Assembly (NCBI GenBank): GCA_035570275.1
Contig: DATMNI010000074.1
Coordinates: 1 to 20,543, forward strand
DNA: 20,543 nt
Direction of reading: 5' to 3'
Origin: DATMNI01 sp035570275
GTDB lineage: Bacteria; Acidobacteriota; Terriglobia; Bryobacterales; Bryobacteraceae
Positions 19,701 to 20,543 of this stretch are shown one piece after another. Every line of letters begins with the position of its first letter. The stretch's first letter is position 1. A model generated the notes under the pieces. That model saw only the letters and a list, made by a program, of their open reading frames with translations, ran no database searches and was not told the DNA's origin. The position numbers and the translations under genes are program-made.

Positions 19701-20543
19701 ATGAAGAGACTCGAATTCTTTTTCTTTTTGGCATTTCCAGTAGCGGCCCAGATTTCGAACGTGTCCGTTCTAGGCGTGACTAACACCCAAGCGTTGCTCC
19801 AATATACCGCTCCCGATGCTACGGCCTGCACAGTCGAAGTGAGCACTTTCCCAACGTATGTCCCGCTGGTTCACGATGTGGATCCCGCGGTATTCGCCGG
19901 ATCGAACCTTGACAATCGGCCGGGCAGTATTTCCGGCAGCGTCGAGAGGACATTCGTCGTGGGGACTCGGGATGCGGAACCAGGGCTAAGCGGCCACTGG
20001 TACTCACGGGCGCTCCAGGCACTCACGCAACACTACTACCGGATTACGTGCGGGACTTACACGGCCGCGGGAACCTTCACCACGGACAATATCGCTCTCG
20101 GAAACACCTATAACGAGGCTTTGCCGCCGGCTCCAAACGTTACTTCCAACGGTATCTATACTTACACCGGACAATACGCCTGGCCCGAGTTTCTAAACTG
20201 GAATACGGCAGACCCGGCGGCGCGGCAGGAAGCGGTGATCGATCCCCAGACCGGGATGTCGCTCAAACGAATGACGATGCCACAGGACTTTGCTGTTTCT
20301 GCCGTCGAACACACATTTCAATTGGCCGCGGCCGCAACGGGCGGCTGGACCAACACCAACAGCGCCCTGGCGGACGACTCCGCCTACGCGAGCTACCAAG
20401 GGGCGTCCAGCGACTGGTTGGCGCTGACGGATCCCACCTTGAATTTTGGCGACAAAGTTCTGGAGTCGCTCACCCTGTCTTTGAAGGGCTGGTGCTCGGG
20501 GCCGTGCGCCGGGGACGATTCCAAGATTCAGGTTTGTCTGACA
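19701..20543 (+). CDS. Secreted protein with FN3-like N-terminus (5' part only)
   Basis: The reading frame from ATG 19701 stays open for 281 codons to the window edge, so the gene is incomplete at its 3' end. The N-terminus MKRLEFFFFLAFPVAAQ is a Sec signal peptide with cleavage after VAA or VAAQ. The mature part starts ISNVSVLGVTNTQALLQYTAPDATACTVEVS in two pieces, resembling a fibronectin type III-like strand pattern, and HYYRITCGTYTAAGTFTT (near residues 111-128) would be the end of that domain. A later region (residues about 180-281) contains GGWTNTNSALADDSAYASYQ and a CSGPC motif, suggesting a second beta-rich module. I recall similar secreted proteins from Solibacter; the function is unknown. 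The ribosome-binding site is weak (GAGAGG, about 13 bases away). Confidence 0.8.
   Translation, partial: MKRLEFFFFLAFPVAAQISNVSVLGVTNTQALLQYTAPDATACTVEVSTFPTYVPLVHDVDPAVFAGSNLDNRPGSISGSVERTFVVGTRDAEPGLSGHWYSRALQALTQHYYRITCGTYTAAGTFTTDNIALGNTYNEALPPAPNVTSNGIYTYTGQYAWPEFLNWNTADPAARQEAVIDPQTGMSLKRMTMPQDFAVSAVEHTFQLAAAATGGWTNTNSALADDSAYASYQGASSDWLALTDPTLNFGDKVLESLTLSLKGWCSGPCAGDDSKIQVCLT

Overview
The window looks like a chromosomal segment of an Acidobacteriota bacterium of the Solibacter/Bryobacter type. The grounds are a GC-rich genome, the gene order of the housekeeping cluster, secreted proteins of a kind I recall from Solibacter, and many short palindromic intergenic repeats. The taxon is an inference from pattern recognition; no marker search was run. 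There are 19 protein genes, one cut by the right edge. I see no rRNA, tRNA, CRISPR array or transposase.

Left part (217-3881, all minus strand): a lipoprotein sugar-type ABC substrate-binding protein, a soluble protein with three QW motifs like those of terpene cyclases, a short-chain dehydrogenase whose catalytic Lys is Arg, and a MmcQ/YjbR-family protein. A divergent 458-bp gap with a perfect 28-bp palindrome separates these from the next block.

Core block (4340-9583, plus strand): apt, ispE, prs, rplY (L25/Ctc), pth, rpsF, rpsR, rplI. Most junctions overlap or nearly touch, so this is probably one or two operons for nucleotide salvage and PRPP supply, isoprenoid precursor synthesis, and translation. 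The only real break is prs-rplY, which holds a 111-bp element made of consecutive hairpins. ispE carries an in-frame Gly-rich insertion made of 21-bp repeats. Convergent genes are separated by a hairpin at 9633-9654.

Accessory block (9678-17524): a small cupin protein, a SnoaL-like ester cyclase, a secreted YbhB/PEBP protein, then a two-gene unit made of a MoxR-type AAA+ ATPase overlapping a 631-residue protein. The N-terminus of that large protein resembles my recollection of DUF5682, a family that accompanies MoxR/vWA systems, while its C-terminal half is unrecognised. This unit is the best candidate for an undescribed system. A secreted PQQ-type sugar dehydrogenase with different codon habits and an APC amino-acid permease follow.

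Right part (17559-20543): a minus-strand bifunctional protein that fuses a GT2 glycosyltransferase to a SAM methyltransferase, a gene-free stretch of about 0.7 kb containing a plausible promoter and structured leader, and the 5' part of a secreted protein gene that runs off the window.
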